Shown here one piece after another: positions 15,852 to 24,482 of a stretch of 64,000 nt of DNA. Source of the DNA: Granulosicoccus sp965214025. Lineage in GTDB: Bacteria > Pseudomonadota > Gammaproteobacteria > Granulosicoccales > Granulosicoccaceae. The number at the start of each line of letters is the position of its first letter. The stretch's first letter is position 1. The notes under the pieces were generated by a model. The model was not told the DNA's origin and searched no databases. It worked only from the letters and a program-made list of their open reading frames with translations. The position numbers and the translations under genes were made by a program. The stretch is from contig CBDCAW010000094.1 of NCBI GenBank assembly GCA_965214025.1, positions 1 to 64,000 of the forward strand, in the 5' to 3' direction.

Positions 15852-17852
15852 TCATCGAATGTCAGGCCCTAGTGACAGATGGACGCGTGCGCCGCTATCT
15901 TCACCACTGATCGGCGCGGCCACATCCACCTTGAATGGCCCGACCGGTGACTGCCAGCGAATGCCGATGCCCGCCCCGGCACTGTAGGGCTCATCGATAT
16001 CACTGAAGGCGCGCCCTGCATCGACGAACATTGCCACTGCCCAAAGCGGCAGGAAATGATATTGGTACTCCAGGCTCGCCACTTCAAGGTATCGCCCGCC
16101 GATGGCTTCGTCATTTGCATTCCGTGGTCCGACATCGCGAAACTTGAAGCCGCGGATGCTGTTGTCACCACCGGCGAAGAAGCGTTGCGAGGCGGGTACG
16201 CGCGAGAAATCGCTGGTTTCGATCGCTCCGTACTGCAGCCCCAGTATCACCGTGTTGCGGTTACTCAGCGAGCGCAGGAACTTGAGATTGATCGTCGCCT
16301 TCAGGAAATCGATGGTCGACAGCAGATGGCGATTGCCATACATGATCGTGAACGCTTCAGACTGCCCCCAGCGTGTGAACGGCCGACCCTTGGTGCGGGC
16401 GCGTGTGTAGCTCACCCCCGGCAATACCAGGTCCGTGGTGATCTCCCGCCCGGCGATGGTCGACGTTTCATGCTCCCAACGTATGAACAGGGATTCCACC
16501 CAGTCGTTGCCATAGCGCCGCACACGCTGGAAGTTCAACGTGCTCAGCAGACTCTCCGGATCGCTCTCGACGTTCTGCACGCCGTACTCGAAGCTGAAGT
16601 AGTTCGTCAGCGGCTTGTTCTTGCGCGGAATGCGATACGCCAGGCTCAGGTTCTGCCGCACCGCGGACACGCCGAGCGAGGCATCGAAGGAATGCCCGTA
16701 GCGGTTCACCAGCGGCTTGTTCCAGGTCAGCTTGCCGCGTACGCCCTCATCGTCGGTAGACACACCGATGCCCACACCCACCAGGTTGTTCGGCCGCCGC
16801 TTGAGCCGAACGATGATCGGTACCGTGGTTCCATAGCGCCGATCCTGCTGTGGCAGCACCCTCACACTGCTGAAATAATTGCTTTTCTGCAGGTTCTCGG
16901 TGAGCTCGGCAATCTGCTCCGAATCGAACGGCTCGCCTTCCTCGAACGGTATCCACCGGCGCAGGAAGTCTGCACTGAAGATGTCCTGCTCCAGTTTCAC
17001 CCTGCCGAAGGTGTAGCGCGGCCCGCTGTCGGCCTGCAGGTCGATGTTCGCGCTGCGATTCTGGCGGCTTACGCGCACCGAGGTGGTGGTGAACTCGAAA
17101 TCGAAATAGCCGAGATCCTGTGCCTGGTCCTGCAGGGCACTCTTGGTGCCTTCGTAGTCACTGGAAACGAAGATCTCACCGCGTTTCAGGGCGCTCTTGG
17201 CGATCACGCCCGCGAAGGCACCGGTACCGTTCGCCGGGCCGTTGACCGCGATCTCGATGTTCTGCACCCGAACCGGGGCGCCCGGGTCGATCTTCACCTC
17301 GACGGTGATGTCGGGTTCGGGCAGCTCGGCGGTATCGGCCGCGCTCTGCCGGGTTTCCCCGGCGGCCCCTTTCGTCGGCCTCCTTGCCGATTTGCCGGCG
17401 GCCTCCGAATCGGCATCGGCCGGTGCCGTTGCGCCGGTTGCGCGCCTGCGCCGCTCCTGTTCGCGCAACCGCCGCTGCTCGGTCTGACTCGCCTCGCGGC
17501 GTTGCTTGCGGGCGGCCTGCGCATTCTTCTTGCGCTGCCTGCGTGTCGCCTCGCTCTCTTCTCCATCGTTCGAGACGCGGGCTTCGATCTGAGCGCCGTA
17601 GTATCCCAGCGCCGACAGGGCACGACCTGCTGACTCGGGTATACCGTCTACATAGCGTTCGATGGAGCGCTCGGTGAAGCGACGCGGCTGGCCGACGGTC
17701 AGCCGGACATTTTCAGCCAGATCATCCTCCACACCGGTTATCTCGAGTGTTACCGCCGCGTGTACCTGACAGGCCATCAGCAACATCAGCATTGCCAGGG
17801 CCCTCGACGCGAGTGCGGCATTTCCCGGCGGCATCCGTCGTCGGACGCTCAT
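15852..17852 (-). CDS. tamA: TamA, outer-membrane Omp85-family protein
   Basis: Partner of TamB; an Omp85 barrel with N-terminal POTRA domains. From the ATG at 17852 the protein is 666 residues: a signal peptide (ALAMLMLLMACQVHA, cleavage near residue 32), POTRA domains to about residue 400, then a 16-strand barrel. The barrel carries FFAGGDNSIRGFKFRDVGP, the conserved loop-6 VRGF/Y-type motif. E. coli TamA has 577 residues; the excess is largely an Arg/Lys/Ala-rich segment at residues 96-180 (17313-17567) inside the first POTRA, with RRQRKKNAQAARKQRRE and QRRLREQERRRRA. The ORF stays open upstream to 18053 but has no signal-peptide logic there. It heads a tamA-tamB-rnd group. Confidence 0.92.
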   Translation of the reverse strand: MSVRRRMPPGNAALASRALAMLMLLMACQVHAAVTLEITGVEDDLAENVRLTVGQPRRFTERSIERYVDGIPESAGRALSALGYYGAQIEARVSNDGEESEATRRQRKKNAQAARKQRREASQTEQRRLREQERRRRATGATAPADADSEAAGKSARRPTKGAAGETRQSAADTAELPEPDITVEVKIDPGAPVRVQNIEIAVNGPANGTGAFAGVIAKSALKRGEIFVSSDYEGTKSALQDQAQDLGYFDFEFTTTSVRVSRQNRSANIDLQADSGPRYTFGRVKLEQDIFSADFLRRWIPFEEGEPFDSEQIAELTENLQKSNYFSSVRVLPQQDRRYGTTVPIIVRLKRRPNNLVGVGIGVSTDDEGVRGKLTWNKPLVNRYGHSFDASLGVSAVRQNLSLAYRIPRKNKPLTNYFSFEYGVQNVESDPESLLSTLNFQRVRRYGNDWVESLFIRWEHETSTIAGREITTDLVLPGVSYTRARTKGRPFTRWGQSEAFTIMYGNRHLLSTIDFLKATINLKFLRSLSNRNTVILGLQYGAIETSDFSRVPASQRFFAGGDNSIRGFKFRDVGPRNANDEAIGGRYLEVASLEYQYHFLPLWAVAMFVDAGRAFSDIDEPYSAGAGIGIRWQSPVGPFKVDVAAPISGEDSGARVHLSLGPDIR

Positions 17853-18166
17853 GCAACCTGGCCGGAAGAGGGGGCAGGTCGTGTTGATTGATCGTGTATT
17901 CAGCGGTGGTCGATCCTGTGCTGCGGTCTGCGGATGTCGCTCTGTCGGCAAATCGGCCGGTGGAAGAGAGACCCCGGCCGTGAGGTCTGCGCCGGAGACC
18001 GGCACAGTAGCAAAGCGTAGCAGGAGTCCAGCGTCAGGCGCGGCGCTTAGCACCAGTTCACAATTGTTGCACGGGCCTCAAGTGGTTCTCCGACATGGTG
18101 ATGACGCCTGGCCCGTCATTACCATGCAAGAGAACTACCAGTGCGCGCCGCACCAGGCACGGTCGA
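17853..18166. other. Non-coding gap upstream of tamA
   Basis: This 314-base stretch lies between the tamA start and the glpE stop. It should contain the tamA promoter. I see no tRNA, repeat or convincing ORF in it; the tamA frame remains open for part of it but without coding character. Confidence 0.5.
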
Positions 18167-18505
18167 TCAGTCCGTATCGCGACTCACCGCGTCAGGGAAT
18201 TGGCTGGCCCATTCGGTGAAACCACCATCCAGACTGTACACTTCGTCGAAATCCTTCTCCGCCAGGAATGCGCCGGCAGACTGACTCATGTGGCCATGAA
18301 AACAGCAGACGATCACGGCAGCGTCCGGGTCTGCCGTTTCGATGAAACGTGCCATGCCTGCGCTGTCGAGGTGTTGCGCACCACTGATGTGGCCAGCCGC
18401 GTAGCTGTCTGGGTCTCGAATGTCCACGATGGTGACGGCTTCCTCGCCTCGTGAGAGCAGCAGTGCACGGGCGTCGGTGCAGGTCAGTCGCGAATAGCTT
18501 GGCAT
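18167..18505 (-). CDS. glpE: GlpE-type single-domain rhodanese
   Basis: A 112-residue cytoplasmic thiosulfate sulfurtransferase, matching the length of E. coli GlpE (108). It has VDIRDPDSYAAGHISGA, the rhodanese substrate-entry motif, at about residues 27-43, and the active-site loop IVCCFHGHMSQ with the catalytic cysteine at residue 68, close to GlpE's CYHGNSS. The loop length of about six residues fits thiosulfate or thioredoxin-linked sulfur transfer. The ATG at 18505 is chosen by homology. It is divergent from truD, with 72 bases shared for both promoters. Confidence 0.85.
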   Translation of the reverse strand: MPSYSRLTCTDARALLLSRGEEAVTIVDIRDPDSYAAGHISGAQHLDSAGMARFIETADPDAAVIVCCFHGHMSQSAGAFLAEKDFDEVYSLDGGFTEWASQFPDAVSRDTD

Positions 18506-18577
18506 GGGGGTCTCGGTGGGGAAATTGCAGCAGGTCGATATCATAACGTCTCTGACCCGAAACCTTCTTCGGCAACG

Positions 18578-19885
18578 ATGAGCGGGCGGCAACCGACATC
18601 GCAACTGCTGGCTTTGCCGCAAGCTCATGGTGGTCCCTGGTTTCGGGCGAGCCTGAAATCTGCACCGGAAGATTTCCGTGTCATCGAGGATCTCGGTTTC
18701 GAGCTCGATGGCGCCGGCGAGCATCTGTTCATCCAGGTGCGCAAGCGGGATCTGAACACGCAGGATGTGCTGGAACGGCTGCAACGCCGGCTCGACCTCA
18801 AGCCTACCGATATCGGGGTCGCGGGCCTGAAGGATCGCCGCGCGGTCGCCGATCAGTGGATCAGCCTGCGAGGTGTTACCGACGCGGCGGCAAGGCAGGC
18901 GGTGGCTGCGTTGTTCGGCGATCGCACCGGCGGAGAACGAGCACCCGAAGGGCTTGCCGCACGGATGGCCGAACTGCACGCCGAACCCGCTGTGGGTCAA
19001 CCGGGCGACGGGCCGGATGAACCCGCGCCACTGACGCTACTGCGGAGCGTACGTCACGGTCGCAAGTTGCGCCGTGGTGCGCATCGAGCGAACCGCTTCG
19101 AGATCATCCTGCGCGATGTTGTCGGGCGTGCCGAAGCCGGCGCACCGGGGGCACCCCAGGCACCTGACAGGGAGCCGTTCTCGGCCAGCACCGCCTCGGC
19201 GTACTGGCGCGAAGCTCTCGACGCTCAGGTCGACCAGCTTCGGCAGTTCGGCTTTCCCAACTATTTCGGTGCCCAGCGGTTCGGTATCGGCGGCCGCAAC
19301 CTCGATGCGGCGCTACGCTACTTCGCTGAAGGCGGGCGTCAGCGGATGGCAAGGCAGCGCCGTGGCCTATTGCTGTCGGCCGCGCGCAGTGCGTTGTTCA
19401 ATCAGGTCTGTGCCGCCCGGGTGCGTGACGGCAGCTGGCTGACGCCGTTGCCCGGCGAACCCCTCGTGCTGGCCGGTACACAGAGCTATTTCATCGACGA
19501 ACGTCTGCGTACCAGCGCAACGGTCGATGGTGAGTGCGCCTCACCGGGCCACGACTCTCATGCGGATGCGATCACGCGTGTGCTGCAGGGCGACGTTCAT
19601 ACCTCCGGGCCGTTATGGGGCGCGGGCGAGCCGGTGGCAGCCGCAGCCTGCCTGGCCTTCGAGCAGGCCGTCCTCGCTGATCATTCGCTCAGCTGTGACG
19701 GGCTCGTCGCCGCCGGGCTCGAGATGCACCGGCGGCCGTTGCGCTGCCTGCCCGGTTCGCTGGCGCTCGACACCCTGCGGGACGGTAGCCTGCGGCTCAG
19801 CGTCGAGTTGCCGAAGGGGGTCTTTGCCACCAGCCTGCTCGCCGAACTCATGGTGGAAACCGAGGGTGGTTCTTCCAAACGATGA
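18578..19885 (+). CDS. truD: tRNA pseudouridine(13) synthase TruD
   Basis: Modifies U13 of tRNA-Glu. The 435-residue protein has the catalytic loop GVAGLKDRRAVADQWIS with the nucleophile aspartate at residue 86, the PEDFRVIEDLGFELDGAGEHL entry motif, and NYFGAQRFG in the TRUD domain. E. coli TruD has 349 residues; the excess is a linker rich in Ala/Gly/Pro at about residues 115-150 and another at about 188-208. The N-terminal ATG follows directly on the promoter region shared with glpE. Confidence 0.92.
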   Translation: MSGRQPTSQLLALPQAHGGPWFRASLKSAPEDFRVIEDLGFELDGAGEHLFIQVRKRDLNTQDVLERLQRRLDLKPTDIGVAGLKDRRAVADQWISLRGVTDAAARQAVAALFGDRTGGERAPEGLAARMAELHAEPAVGQPGDGPDEPAPLTLLRSVRHGRKLRRGAHRANRFEIILRDVVGRAEAGAPGAPQAPDREPFSASTASAYWREALDAQVDQLRQFGFPNYFGAQRFGIGGRNLDAALRYFAEGGRQRMARQRRGLLLSAARSALFNQVCAARVRDGSWLTPLPGEPLVLAGTQSYFIDERLRTSATVDGECASPGHDSHADAITRVLQGDVHTSGPLWGAGEPVAAAACLAFEQAVLADHSLSCDGLVAAGLEMHRRPLRCLPGSLALDTLRDGSLRLSVELPKGVFATSLLAELMVETEGGSSKR

Positions 19886-19981
19886 ACATGTCAGGGCGCA
19901 CCGGCTGGCCGTCGAGAGAGAATGGCATGGAGCTGGCTGGGGGGCAGACACGCGGAAGGAGCACGCGATCGGGGCAAACAC

Positions 19982-20500
19982 TCAATGCTCGTCGAGCCGC
20001 GGCATCAGCTGCACCAGATTGCACGGCCGGGTACGGTTGTCGAGCTGGTCGCTGATCAGCTTCTCCCAGGCCAGCCGGCAGGCACCGGATGATCCGGGCA
20101 GCACGAACAGGTAGGTGGCATTGGCCACCCCGGCCAGGGTGCGTGATTGCAGGGTGGATGTCTTGATCTCCTGATACGACAGCACCCGGAACATTTCGCC
20201 GAAGCCTTCGATCTGCTTGTCGAGCAGCGGCTTCACCGCCTCGGGCGTACTGTCCCGACCGGTGACGCCGGTACCCCCGGTGCTCAGCACCACATCGATC
20301 GACGGTTCGGCTATCCAGCGTGAGACGACGGCGCGGATCGCGTAGACATCATCGCGCACGAGGCACTTCTCACTAGCGTGATGCCCCGCGCCCTGCAGCG
20401 CTTCGACCAGCCAGTTGCCCGACACGTCCTCCGCTTCGCCACGCGTGTCGGAAACGGTGAGTACCGCGATGTTGAGAGGTTTGAAATCGGAGTCGGGCAT
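19982..20500 (-). CDS. moaB: Molybdenum cofactor biosynthesis protein B
   Basis: A 172-residue MoaB/Mog-fold protein. It shows the molybdopterin-binding signature VLSTGGTGVTGRDSTPEAVKPLL at about residues 75-98, ending LPGSSGACRLAWEKLI at about 140. MoaB-type proteins adenylylate molybdopterin or are vestigial relatives in some species. The start ATG is at 20500. It is convergent with truD and divergent from rluB. No other moa genes are within the window. Confidence 0.9.
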   Translation of the reverse strand: MPDSDFKPLNIAVLTVSDTRGEAEDVSGNWLVEALQGAGHHASEKCLVRDDVYAIRAVVSRWIAEPSIDVVLSTGGTGVTGRDSTPEAVKPLLDKQIEGFGEMFRVLSYQEIKTSTLQSRTLAGVANATYLFVLPGSSGACRLAWEKLISDQLDNRTRPCNLVQLMPRLDEH

Positions 20501-20605
20501 GCGCTGGCGTCACGGGTCGAGTGATGGTGAGATGATCGCGCCCGGCCCGAGCCATTGCAAGATAGAATTCGGCGCACCCCACCCTTGTCTAAGCGACACC
20601 TTCCC

Positions 20606-21418
20606 ATGGCCGAGCGACTGCAGAAAATTCTGGCGAATACCGGGCTCGGCTCACGGCGTGAGCTGGAGCGCTGGATCGCCGCCGGCGAGGTGCGCATCAA
20701 CGGCTCGCTGGCGAAGCTGGGTGATCGGGCCACGCTGAACGATGATCTGACCGTGCGGGGCCACTTCTACCGTGTCGTCACGGACGACCGCCAGACGCGA
20801 CGTGTGCTGGCCTATCACAAGCCGCTCGGCGAGGTCACCACCCGCGACGATCCTGAACACCGGCGTACGGTGTTCGGCAACCTGCCGCGCCTGCATCACG
20901 GCCGCTGGATCTCGGTAGGTCGGCTCGATCTGAACACCTTGGGCCTGCTGTTGCTGACCAATGACGGCGAGCTTGCACATGGCCTGATGCATCCATCCTC
21001 GGAGCTTGCGCGCGAATACGCGGTGCGGGTGAACGGACGGGTATCGCCCGAGACCCTGGAGCGGCTCGCCCAAGGGGTCGAACTCGATGACGGTCTGGCG
21101 AAATTCGATCGCATTCGCGAGGAAGAAGCCGGCGAGGGCAGCAACCGCTGGTTCCGCGTCACGGTCAAGGAAGGGCGTAACCGGCTCGTGCGGCGGTTGT
21201 GGGAATCGCAGGAACTGATGGTCAGCAGGCTGATTCGTACGCGTTACGGACCGGTGGCGCTGCCCAAGTGGCTGGCGCGTGGCAAGGTGCACGAGCTTGC
21301 CGAACCGGATGTGCAATTGCTGGCGAAAGCCGCCGGCCTCCCCGAGAGGGCCGAGGCCCGCCTGCGCATCGTGTCGGTGCATCCCCGGCAACGACGTCGC
21401 GCACAGCGCAGGCGCTGA
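20606..21418 (+). CDS. rluB: 23S rRNA pseudouridine synthase RluB-type
   Basis: A 270-residue RsuA-family enzyme, expected to convert U2605 of 23S rRNA. An N-terminal S4 domain (LQKILANTGLGSRRELERWI, residues 5-24) is followed by the catalytic motif VGRLDLNTLGLLLLTNDGELA with the nucleophile aspartate at residue 108. The start ATG at 20606 follows the accepted N-terminus MAERLQKILA; an in-frame upstream stretch from 20555 lacks coding character. RluB rather than RluE/F/RsuA is chosen by overall resemblance including the basic C-terminal tail; that call is moderately sure. Confidence 0.85.
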   Translation: MAERLQKILANTGLGSRRELERWIAAGEVRINGSLAKLGDRATLNDDLTVRGHFYRVVTDDRQTRRVLAYHKPLGEVTTRDDPEHRRTVFGNLPRLHHGRWISVGRLDLNTLGLLLLTNDGELAHGLMHPSSELAREYAVRVNGRVSPETLERLAQGVELDDGLAKFDRIREEEAGEGSNRWFRVTVKEGRNRLVRRLWESQELMVSRLIRTRYGPVALPKWLARGKVHELAEPDVQLLAKAAGLPERAEARLRIVSVHPRQRRRAQRRR

Positions 21419-21523
21419 AGCCTTCGGTCGTACTGATCGCTCGCGGCAGGTAAACACCTCAATCGGCTGATCGGTTCACGACTGACGGGCACGCTCGACG
21501 TCGACGCGATACAATGGTGAGAC

Positions 21524-21615
21524 GGAGAGGTGGCCGAGTGGTTGAAGGCGCCAGCCTGGAAAGTTGGTATACGGGGTAACCCGTATCGAGGGTTCGAATC
21601 CCTCTCTCTCCGCCA
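21524..21615 (+). tRNA. tRNA-Ser (GGA)
   Basis: Class II tRNA of 92 nt. The acceptor stem GGAGAGG pairs with TCTCTCC (one G-T), discriminator G, and CCA is encoded (21613-21615). The anticodon stem CCAGC/GTTGG holds the loop CTGGAAA with anticodon GGA, decoding UCC and UCU. A long variable arm (ATACGGG/CCCGTAT) and T arm GAGGG-TTCGAAT-CCCTC are visible. Confidence 0.95.
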
Positions 21616-21938
21616 GTTACCGATTCCACGGTCAACGCCCGGCCTGCCTGGCCAACGTGCTACTGCACTGCTACTGCAGTCAGATACCTCTGCACTCATC
21701 GACTCTCTGGCGGATCACCTCCGGCAGCGTCTGCAGCGCTCAACCGAACGCCTGTCACAGTTCGCTGCCACGCCCGGCGTGGCTTGAATTCGTTCTCTCT
21801 GTAACGCGCGCCGCACCTCATATGGTGCTGCCGCGATCGTGGACCCTGTGTTCAGCGCCCAAACAGGCGCTTGACGCCAACGACCCCGAGCCCGTTTGAG
21901 GGGCCGTTGGTTCCAACGATCAAAAGGGAACTCGTATC
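21616..21938. other. Non-coding gap after tRNA-Ser with a strong hairpin
   Basis: No convincing gene. It contains a direct repeat of gctactgca (about 21659-21680) and, near its end, an inverted repeat: ccaacgacccc (21877-21887) against ggggccgttgg (21900-21910), 10 of 11 positions paired around a 12-nt loop. There is no T tract behind it, so a classical terminator is not supported; it may be a leader structure of the protease that follows. Confidence 0.5.
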
Positions 21939-22065
21939 GTGACAACATCCACTTCACCCGTATCCGCTCCAACTCACAGCCGGCATTGGTGTCAATGGCC
22001 GAGCGGCCCACCGCCCGGTATCTCGCTGCCGCCCCACCCTGAGCGCTGCCGCCCTGGCTGCCACG

Positions 22066-23013
22066 ATGATCGGCGTGCTGCTCAGCCACGGTGTGGCGCA
22101 GGCTCAGGACGATGCAACACCTCAGATAGCCAGGATCGTCGGTGGCCAACAGAGCGCCTCGGGGGATTTCCCCTCGGTGGTGGCACTGCTCACCAACCGG
22201 GCAAACCAGACGCAGTTCATCCGCCAGGGTTGCGGGGGAACCCTGATCGCACCGCGTTGGGTCCTCACCGCGGCTCATTGCGTGATGAACGACGGCCGCG
22301 TCGTTGCCAGCGACTACTGGACCGTGATGGTCGGCAACACGGTGCTTGATCACTCAGACCCGGCGAATCGCTTCGGCGAGGTCGCGGTACTCAACGTCTT
22401 CCCGCATCCCCAGTACGGGACTCCCCGGCAGCACGCCAACGACATCGCGCTGCTGGAGCTGGCGGAGGCTGTCGAACACCAACCGATAGCGCTTCATGCA
22501 TCGCCGGGTTCCACAGTGTCCGGAGTGCAGGCTTACGCGGTGGGCTGGGGAGCGCTCAGCGACGATGCCAATCCCACCTTTGACGACCACCAACGCTATG
22601 TCGATGTGCCGGTGGTGGACAACGCGCTCTGCAACGAACCGATATCCTACGACGGCGAGATCGATGAGTCGCAGCTCTGCGCGGGTTTCGCAGAAGGCGG
22701 CAAGGATTCGTGTCAGGGCGATAGCGGCGGTCCGCTGATCGTGGGTATCGACGGTTTGCAGGTGCAGGTAGGTGTGGTGAGCTACGGGTTCGGCTGTGCG
22801 CGGGAGAACTACTATGGCGTCTACACGAACGTTTCCCATTATCGGGCATGGATCTCGAACTTCGTGGATGCGACGTTCCTGCCACGAGCCTTGCTAGCCG
22901 ATGATCAGGCGTCAGCGCAGCAGCCCACGCTCAGCGAGCGTCGCGATGGCGGCGGCGGTGCGCTGGTCTGGTGGTTGATACCCATGGCACTGGTATGGAA
23001 ATGCCGTCGCTAA
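22066..23013 (+). CDS. Secreted trypsin-like serine protease 1 (S1 family, GlyGly-CTERM-like tail)
   Basis: An extracytoplasmic S1 protease. Counting from 22066, catalytic residues are His71 (LTAAHC), Asp126 (ANDIALLEL) and Ser220 (CQGDSGGPL); an Asp six residues before the Ser predicts cleavage after Lys/Arg. The activation site is IARIVGG at about residues 21-27. The C-terminus is GGGGALVWWLIPMALVWKCRR, a Gly run, hydrophobic helix and basic end as in GlyGly-CTERM proteins processed by rhombosortase. The N-terminus from 22066 is too short for a full signal peptide; a GTG at 21939 with the RBS aaaaggga gives the missing part in another frame, so a one-base shift near 22010-22020 probably separates them. 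It is first of three paralogous proteases. Confidence 0.85.
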   Translation: MIGVLLSHGVAQAQDDATPQIARIVGGQQSASGDFPSVVALLTNRANQTQFIRQGCGGTLIAPRWVLTAAHCVMNDGRVVASDYWTVMVGNTVLDHSDPANRFGEVAVLNVFPHPQYGTPRQHANDIALLELAEAVEHQPIALHASPGSTVSGVQAYAVGWGALSDDANPTFDDHQRYVDVPVVDNALCNEPISYDGEIDESQLCAGFAEGGKDSCQGDSGGPLIVGIDGLQVQVGVVSYGFGCARENYYGVYTNVSHYRAWISNFVDATFLPRALLADDQASAQQPTLSERRDGGGGALVWWLIPMALVWKCRR

Positions 23014-23258
23014 GGGTAATCGGGTCGCGCATTCACCTTTGTGAAGAAATTCTTCCGGAGGTGAATACGGCACGAATACCTTCTGGAAACTGGGACGGGA
23101 GTCATGAGTTCGGACTGGGGCCTGTCACAGATTATTGAAGGATCCGGAGCCGTAGCCATGTGGTAGTACCACTTGTTCGATCGGCTGGTCCCAAACGTTG
23201 CAGGTTCGTGAGATAGTGAAGTGGTCAAGCACCATCGCTCACACAGGAACCCAGTGTC

Positions 23259-24341
23259 GTGTACCTCATTTCCACCGTCAGTCCAGCGCGATTCGAACCG
23301 AACCGGCCGCCTTTCTACAGTCCCTCTGGCCGCGTGTCACGAATACTCTGCGCCAGCGTCGTGGCGCTGTTGGGTCTGACCACTGCCATGGCTCACGCCT
23401 CCGCTGGCGAGGTGCCGAAGCAGGCACGCATCATCGGTGGGCAAGCCACCGCCCCCGGTGATTTTCCGTCGGTCCTGCCGATGTTGCAGACCTTCGGTGG
23501 GCGGTCGGAGTATTTACGGCAAGGCTGTGCTGCAACGCTGATCGCGTCGAACTGGGCCATCACCGCCGCTCATTGCGTGGTCGAAGACGGGGCCACGTTG
23601 CCCAACGACTACTGGTCCGTCCTGCCCGGTGCCACCACGCTGTCGACCGACGACACGTTCGATCGATCCGATGAGGTGGAAGTGGTCACCATCTACGCTC
23701 ATCCGGAGTACGACCCGACCCGCTTCCTCAACGATATCGCGCTGATGGAGCTGGCCGAGGATGTCGATCAGCCGACGGTTTCACTGTACAGCGGCACCAG
23801 CGCTTCGCTCACCCAAGAGGATGCGTTCCTGGTCGGCTGGGGTGCCTCCGACGTCAGTGACCCGAACAACCCTCAATACCCTTCACGGCAACAGGTCGTC
23901 TCCGTGCCCATCGTCAGCAATGCGACCTGCAATGCTGCCACGTCCTACGCGGGCAACATCGCTGAATCACAGCTGTGTGCCGGTTTCCTGGAGGGTGGTA
24001 GCGATGCGTGTCAGGGTGATAGCGGCGGGCCGATGCTCATCGGTGTCGACGGTGCGCAGGTGCAGGTGGGCATCGTGAGCTTCGGCAACGGTTGTGCGCT
24101 GCCGAACTTCTACGGGGTGTACACGAATGTCTCATCGTACCGGGCGTGGATCTCCAATTTCGTCGATGTCGACTTCGTGCCCGCCGATCCCTTCGCAGAC
24201 GATCAGGGTCAATCGGGTAAAGAGCCGGCATTGATACCGACCCTAGACAGCGAAGGCGGTGGCGGTGCGGCCCTGTGGTGGCTGATGCTCGGGACGGCAG
24301 GTGTGGCCGGTCGATGGGCCGCGCGGCGCCGTACCGCCTGA
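23259..24341 (+). CDS. Secreted trypsin-like serine protease 2 (S1 family, GlyGly-CTERM tail)
   Basis: A 360-residue paralogue of its neighbours. It has a long N-terminal segment with the hydrophobic signal core ILCASVVALLGLTTAMAHA (residues 29-47), activation site QARIIGG (56-61), His105 (ITAAHC), Asp159 (LNDIALMEL), Ser255 (CQGDSGGPM) and a specificity Asp before it, predicting Arg/Lys preference. The tail reads GGGGAALWWLMLGTAGVAG then RWAARRR, a textbook GlyGly-CTERM sorting segment. The start is a GTG at 23259. The 245 bases upstream hold an odd palindrome, gtggta-g-taccac, at 23160-23172 that could be an operator. Confidence 0.9.
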   Translation: MYLISTVSPARFEPNRPPFYSPSGRVSRILCASVVALLGLTTAMAHASAGEVPKQARIIGGQATAPGDFPSVLPMLQTFGGRSEYLRQGCAATLIASNWAITAAHCVVEDGATLPNDYWSVLPGATTLSTDDTFDRSDEVEVVTIYAHPEYDPTRFLNDIALMELAEDVDQPTVSLYSGTSASLTQEDAFLVGWGASDVSDPNNPQYPSRQQVVSVPIVSNATCNAATSYAGNIAESQLCAGFLEGGSDACQGDSGGPMLIGVDGAQVQVGIVSFGNGCALPNFYGVYTNVSSYRAWISNFVDVDFVPADPFADDQGQSGKEPALIPTLDSEGGGGAALWWLMLGTAGVAGRWAARRRTA

Positions 24342-24482
24342 TTCGCCGAGAGCCCTCGGGCAGCAGATCTGGCCGGCGTCTTGCTGTCGAAGCCTTGTTC
24401 CCAGGCAATGGCCGCGGCCGTGAAGGCCATGTCCGTGAAGCGGGCGACTACTGCTTTGGGTGGTAGCTGCCGATAGAAGGCG

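Noticed and set aside
16056..17633. 525-residue open frame on the strand opposite tamA
   Set aside because: High-GC antisense shadow. The tamA frame carries the recognisable POTRA and barrel motifs, and the antisense frame has no domain or RBS support.
23160..23172. 13-nt palindrome gtggta-g-taccac as a named operator
   Set aside because: Too short to assign to a regulator; mentioned only under protease 2.
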